NCBI GenBank assembly: GCA_000727475.1
Contig: KL647289.1
Span: 6,996,629-7,060,628 of the forward strand
Reading direction: 5' to 3'
Origin: Sarcocystis neurona
Lineage: Eukaryota; Apicomplexa; Conoidasida; Eucoccidiorida; Sarcocystidae
Length of the DNA stretch: 64,000 nucleotides
The stretch's first letter is position 1. Every line of letters starts with the position of its first letter. The position numbers and the translations under genes were made by a program. The notes beneath the pieces were generated by a model, which made no database searches, was not told the origin of the DNA, and saw only the letters and a list, made by a program, of their open reading frames with translations. Shown piece after piece: positions 62,401 through 64,000 of this stretch.

Positions 62401-63617
62401 ACAAAAACTGGAGATGTAGAATTTCCAGTTCTCCGTCTCAGGATGAGCTGCAAGAGTGCAAAACTACTGGAAAAACAAACGCCTACTGCAGCACGAAACG
62501 CTCTATCCGTAGTGTTGAAGTGTGGTATGGCGCTGGTGCTGTCGTGAACGCCCCGCAGGTCTCGGATTCATGGATAAGCCTGCAGGGACGCGGAGGTGTT
62601 GAAATGCTTTTCATTCTCACACTGATTCGATTAAGCGTATATAGAAATGTAGGTATCTACGAAGTGTGACCAATAATCAGCTCACAAGTCTAGATCCAAC
62701 AGTGGCGTTGTAAGGCTTATGAGGCGTCGAGGTATATCTTCATTCGCATGGGGGTGTGTACATATTTTGGGCGTCCTCTTTTGTGTGCATACAGCCGCGC
62801 AAGTGAAAAATCGTTCTCGGAAACATAGAAGTGCATGCCTAAATGCACATCCAGACGTAGATACAGTCGAAGCTACAAAACACGTGTAAACACTTGCAAA
62901 TACGCATGTACACGCAAACACACGTAAGCGCATAGATCCATACGTGCTCACATACGTTTACACATGTGTGTTCAGATATACACAGTATAGGCATGTAGCT
63001 GTTTTTATCTGCACCTGCACGCACACAGAGTGAAGGGGACGTAGAGGGCTTCAACACAGGCAAAGCTGAGAATCTAAGCTCATTGTTTTTGACGAAAGCA
63101 CCGCATGTTTACAGACGCCTATGGGATTACTTGTGTCACAAAGCATACATTTCCTACACAGCTGGAGACTTCGCACACCTGCACACACATACGTTGACAT
63201 ATTCACGTGTGTGTACCACGTTCGTGGAGAGGGGAGCTACAGACTTTTTGGAGGGGGGAACGTGCTCATGTGTGTGCTCGTGGATACGTGCACACAGAAG
63301 TGAGCAACGCTCACTGCATACCTGTGCAGTCGTGCGTACCGCTAAATAAATTTGTATACATGCATATATTTATATACAGATACGAAGGTACAACTCTTTC
63401 TCCTGGGAAGTGCTGCTGCAGAAAGGATTACGTATGTGTCCACGTGTATGTGGAAAACGACACGCGCCTCTGAGGTCGTTCAGCGGCTCACAATGACCTA
63501 CCTTATTTAGGTATGAGGTGGTATATCGGTACAACATGGCTTCTGCGTGGACCTGCTTGCGCAGTTCTGCGAATTCACCTTTGAAGCTGCCATCTACTTC
63601 TTCAGCCGCACCTTCAT
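40067..63617 (-). CDS. Sodium:neurotransmitter symporter (NSS/SLC6) family transporter, partial
   Basis: Twelve minus-strand exons (63502-63617, 60296-61516, 59726-59849, 58557-58747, 55837-55990, 52624-52858, 49068-49173, 47247-47351, 45876-45965, 44180-44284, 42665-42788, 40067-40413) join with perfect phase agreement into 971 residues. The 5' end lies outside the window. The NSS fold is recognised by order and spacing: GIPL after helix 2; G-x-VVK...INP before helix 3; PW plus Cys in loop 2; GCG...SSYTK in helix 6; a PAHFAIYPAGF-like segment (family: GLAFIxYPxA) between helices 7 and 8; LDTQ in helix 8; LESLVVGWY in helix 10; and helices 11-12. It is expected in a membrane, moving amino acids or related solutes. 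Oddities: a cytosolic N-terminus of about 390 residues, and loss of the helix-1 sodium motif. Substrate is unknown. Confidence 0.85.
40414..42664 (-). other. NSS intron K-L
   Basis: This 2,251-base intron contains a 16-bp minisatellite (40501-40600) and TA runs at 42001-42025 and 42316-42331. Cys- and Ala-rich frames at 40.8-41.0 kb and frames at 41.1-41.5 kb were considered and not called. Confidence 0.5.
40501..40600. repeat. 16-bp minisatellite, about six units
   Basis: Units of CACCGATGCATGCAGC with A/G and C/T variants; one unit is expanded to 23 bases. It lies just upstream, in transcript sense, of the last transporter exon. Confidence 0.85.
42665..42788 (-). CDS. NSS transporter exon K (helix 10)
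   Basis: The acceptor is GTCGCGGCTGCAG and the donor is AGAG|GTAGGG; phase 0 to phase 1. Helix 10 reads RIVLPLVVLLESLVVGWYLN, close to the family's LFVALFExxxxxWxYG, then a basic loop. Confidence 0.8.
42789..44179 (-). other. NSS intron J-K
   Basis: This 1,391-base intron has TA runs at 43200-43220 and near 43625-43650. A CAG-type stretch at 42895-42965 is noncoding by phase. Confidence 0.5.
44180..44284 (-). CDS. NSS transporter exon J (helix 9)
   Basis: The acceptor is GACCTGTTGATGCAG and the donor is ACG|GTGGGA; 35 codons, phase 0. A basic loop (ESRIASPRWHG), then helix 9 (VLTTGLLLTVFLFTILVCFD). Shorter than in typical family members, where a longer loop precedes helix 10. Confidence 0.72.
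44285..45875 (-). other. NSS intron I-J
   Basis: This 1,591-base intron has TA runs at about 44411-44426 and 44456-44470, with a GA/CAGA block at 44470-44515. Confidence 0.5.
45876..45965 (-). CDS. NSS transporter exon I (helix 8)
   Basis: The acceptor is CTTCTGGGACTGCAG and the donor is CAG|GTGAGA; exactly 30 codons, phase 0. VFSMFLYGGMFLLDTQTVAI matches the family's FFLMLLTLGLDSQF. Asp764-Thr765 occupy the positions of the eukaryotic Asp-Ser pair that helps form the Na2 site. Confidence 0.8.
45966..47246 (-). other. NSS intron H-I
   Basis: This 1,281-base intron has a CA run at 46490-46512 and is otherwise unique sequence. Confidence 0.5.
47247..47351 (-). CDS. NSS transporter exon H (loop between helices 7 and 8)
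   Basis: The acceptor is GGGTCTCAG and the donor is AAC|GTAAGT; 35 codons, phase 0. The segment PAHFAIYPAGFVNISAAN aligns with the family's GLAFIxYPxAxxxLP loop-helix before helix 8. Hidden from ordinary ORF searches by its size and a long plus-strand shadow frame. Confidence 0.78.
47352..49067 (-). other. NSS intron G-H
   Basis: This 1,716-base intron has TA runs at 47455-47482, 48605-48620, 48655-48668, 48715-48736 and 48774-48788. Several 80-110-codon frames at 47.7-48.1 kb on both strands are mutually overlapping and lack splice support. Confidence 0.5.
49068..49173 (-). CDS. NSS transporter exon G (helix 7)
   Basis: The acceptor is CTCTGTTTCTTCCCCAG and the donor is CAG|GTAATA; phase 2 to phase 0. 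Continues the SSYTK motif with IGYNVVPGGN, then helix 7 (AAFIQVGMSAAALVAILGVL). Gln696 aligns with the conserved Asn (LeuT Asn286) of the family. Confidence 0.8.
49174..52623 (-). other. NSS intron F-G
   Basis: At 3,450 bases this is the largest intron of the gene. CA-rich block at 49582-49770 (with an 18-20-base unit repeated near 49705-49748), TA runs at 50741-50751 and 52425-52463, and a GT run at 52318-52342. A minus frame at about 51400-51575 without splice support was not called. Confidence 0.5.
52624..52858 (-). CDS. NSS transporter exon F (helices 5-6)
   Basis: The acceptor is GCCGCGTCACAG and the donor is GAA|GTAAGT; phase 1 to phase 2. Helix 5 (SALLIFLGFLLSGTLVVVCL), a short loop, then helix 6 with DLYVGCGVYQALSSYTK. 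The G-x-G and SY-x-K match the family's LGxGxG...ASYNK. By this alignment Asp664 stands where LeuT has the Na1 ligand Thr254. Confidence 0.8.
52859..55836 (-). other. NSS intron E-F with 600-nt pyrimidine tract
   Basis: This 2,978-base intron is strongly purine-rich on the plus strand from about 52880 to 53500, which is a very long pyrimidine tract in the transcript directly before the acceptor. Also an ATGT run at 55377-55402 and ATACGT-type repeats at 54420-54920. Confidence 0.55.
55837..55990 (-). CDS. NSS transporter exon E (helices 4-5)
   Basis: The acceptor is TTGCTTTCTTGTGTAG and the donor is TTTA|GTAAGT; phase 0 to phase 1. Starts AAHYFLNSHEPRLIDHSLKS, matching the family's E-x-F/Y-F before helix 4. 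Then helix 4 (YAFSVGIVWLLVLAHTW) and R-G-L-F-R, in the place of the family's KG(V)K-x-x-G. Confidence 0.78.
55991..58556 (-). other. NSS intron D-E with CTG field
   Basis: This 2,566-base intron has TA runs at 56262-56275 and 56968-56988. The large CTG/GCT-rich plus-strand block at about 57290-58110 gives Ala-rich minus frames and Leu/Val-rich plus frames. The phase-matched flanking exons make it intronic. Confidence 0.5.
58557..58747 (-). CDS. NSS transporter exon D (helix 3 end and extracellular loop 2)
   Basis: The acceptor is GGACTTGCTGCAG and the donor is AAG|GTAAGG; phase 1 to phase 0. Completes helix 3 (YATHLFLYFVASW), then PMPW, where the family has the loop-2 PW motif. The loop carries four Cys (residues 516, 525, 534 and 543) that could form two disulfides. 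Confidence 0.8.
58748..59725 (-). other. NSS intron C-D with GCA tract
   Basis: This 978-base intron has plus-strand GCA/CAG triplets at 58775-58920 just above the acceptor and a TA run near 59335-59350. Confidence 0.5.
59726..59849 (-). CDS. NSS transporter exon C (loop 1 and helix 3 start)
   Basis: The acceptor is GTGCATGCAG and the donor is TCAG|GTGGGC; phase 0 to phase 1. Starts MLLGNLYRGSVVKCFTQINP, matching the family's E-x-x-LGQ-x-x-x-x-G-x-V-x-x-W...I-x-P. Continues into helix 3 (FAGLGLAIAFDNFLRLALRS). The ATG at its start is internal, not an initiator. Confidence 0.78.
59850..60295 (-). other. NSS intron B-C
   Basis: A short 446-base intron, free of TA microsatellites, with no other feature. 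Confidence 0.55.
60296..61516 (-). CDS. NSS transporter exon B (N-terminal domain and helices 1-2)
   Basis: The acceptor is CCTCCCTAG and the donor is GAG|GTAAGA; 407 codons, phase 0 to phase 0. Residues about 39-385 are Arg/Ser/Pro/Ala-rich and probably disordered, with acidic and basic patches. A pre-helix segment (WRAWLQRQRDRG) matches the family's W-x-x-R before helix 1. Helix 1 starts YFTETLYLMTVFGAV and continues ISSRCLASF where the family has GLGNxWRFP. Helix 2 ends in GIPLIHTE, the conserved GIPLxxxE. The exon ends exactly after this Glu. Confidence 0.8.
61517..63501 (-). other. NSS intron A-B
   Basis: This 1,985-base intron has purine-rich plus-strand sequence at 61520-61760 (a pyrimidine tract in the transcript next to the acceptor), a TG run at 61968-61988, and CA/ATACGT-type repeats at 62640-63350. 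Confidence 0.5.
63502..63617 (-). CDS. NSS transporter exon A (cytosolic N-terminus)
   Basis: The acceptor is TTTTCTGATTGCAG and the donor is AAG|GTAGGT; phase 1 to phase 0. Thirty-eight residues, acidic then helical (core FKGEFAELRKQVHAEAMLYR). It joins in frame to exon B, which continues the charged helix. The phase-1 entry shows that at least one earlier coding exon lies to the right; none could be found in 63618-64000. Confidence 0.7.
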
Positions 63618-64000
63618 CTGCAATCAGAAAACATAATACAAAAAGTAGGACAGACACGTCACTGCGATAACGAGGAGATTAATGTACTGTTGTACCAGGA
63701 GGCAGCGAGCACACAATTTCAAAGGAGAGGCTGTGTCACTAGGATTGACACCTCAAAATATGATGCATCGCTCGTCGAAGGAGAAAACAGAAACAATCGC
63801 AGACACGAGAGGAATACCGGAGCGATACTGGAACAGCACAGGTACTCTCACGCATATCTGAGGAAAGAGCGAAGAGAAGGACAGATCAATAGATACATGG
63901 AAAGGTGCGTACATGGACACGCATATACATAGGTATAAATGTGTATGAGCTCGTGTACACACACCTACCACCTATATGTTGAGTAACACCGGGATCTTCA
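63618..64000. other. Right edge, presumed intron
   Basis: Mixed sequence ending in TATA/CA-type repeats. No exon with a phase-1 exit donor could be identified. Confidence 0.35.

Noticed and set aside
1..64000. tRNA, rRNA, telomere repeat, CRISPR or transposase signals
   Set aside because: No cloverleaf B-box with partner arms, no rRNA core sequence, no TTTAGGG-type array, no regular spacer array and no transposase or reverse transcriptase motif was seen by eye. A covariance-model scan would be decisive for tRNA.

Overview
The window is nuclear DNA of an apicomplexan parasite. The best fit is a coccidian of the Eimeriidae (Eimeria or Cyclospora); the genus cannot be fixed from sequence alone. 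Evidence: CAG/GCA-type triplet tracts that give poly-Gln, poly-Ala and poly-Ser, short exons with GT-AG introns, a very large low-complexity exon, and introns packed with (TA)n, (CA)n and alternating purine-pyrimidine DNA. Almost every short open frame rich in YIYI, HTHT or CVCV is a translation of these repeats and was discarded. No bacterial-type operon, CRISPR array, insertion sequence, rRNA or tRNA was seen.

All well-supported genes lie on the minus strand. Exons were built by hand from splice sites and accepted where the codon phase of each donor matched the phase of the next acceptor. (1) 1-13657: nine phase-compatible exons of a coiled-coil protein that continues past the left edge; exons total about 2.1 kb and introns about 11.5 kb. 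(2) 15156-19433: a 4.28-kb low-complexity exon with acidic, Gln-rich and Arg/Ser-repeat regions. It may be the upstream part of the same coiled-coil gene, but the junction near 14 kb could not be closed. (3) 21795-22682: a 295-residue reading frame with a Thr-rich linker and one membrane segment. (4) 29333-33412: a predicted four-exon gene of 507 residues, with a 298-base assembly gap inside its first intron. (5) 40067-63617 and beyond the right edge: twelve phase-compatible exons encoding a 12-helix transporter of the sodium:neurotransmitter symporter family (NSS/SLC6 fold), with a long cytosolic N-terminus.

Between these lie repeat fields (degenerate TAC/GTA triplet arrays at 8.9-9.3 and 20.6-21.2 kb, a GCA field at 24.9-25.3 kb), a largely featureless 23-29 kb stretch, and a 34-39 kb region with several possible membrane-protein exons that could not be chained.

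The most interesting result is the transporter. Its fold and intron-exon logic are clear, but the signature sodium-site segment of helix 1 is replaced and several predicted Na1 ligands are changed, while the Asp-Thr pair in helix 8 is kept. This suggests altered ion coupling in a parasite-specific carrier. The second theme is gene architecture: 12-16% coding density inside genes, with introns of Z-DNA-prone sequence and long pyrimidine tracts before some acceptors.
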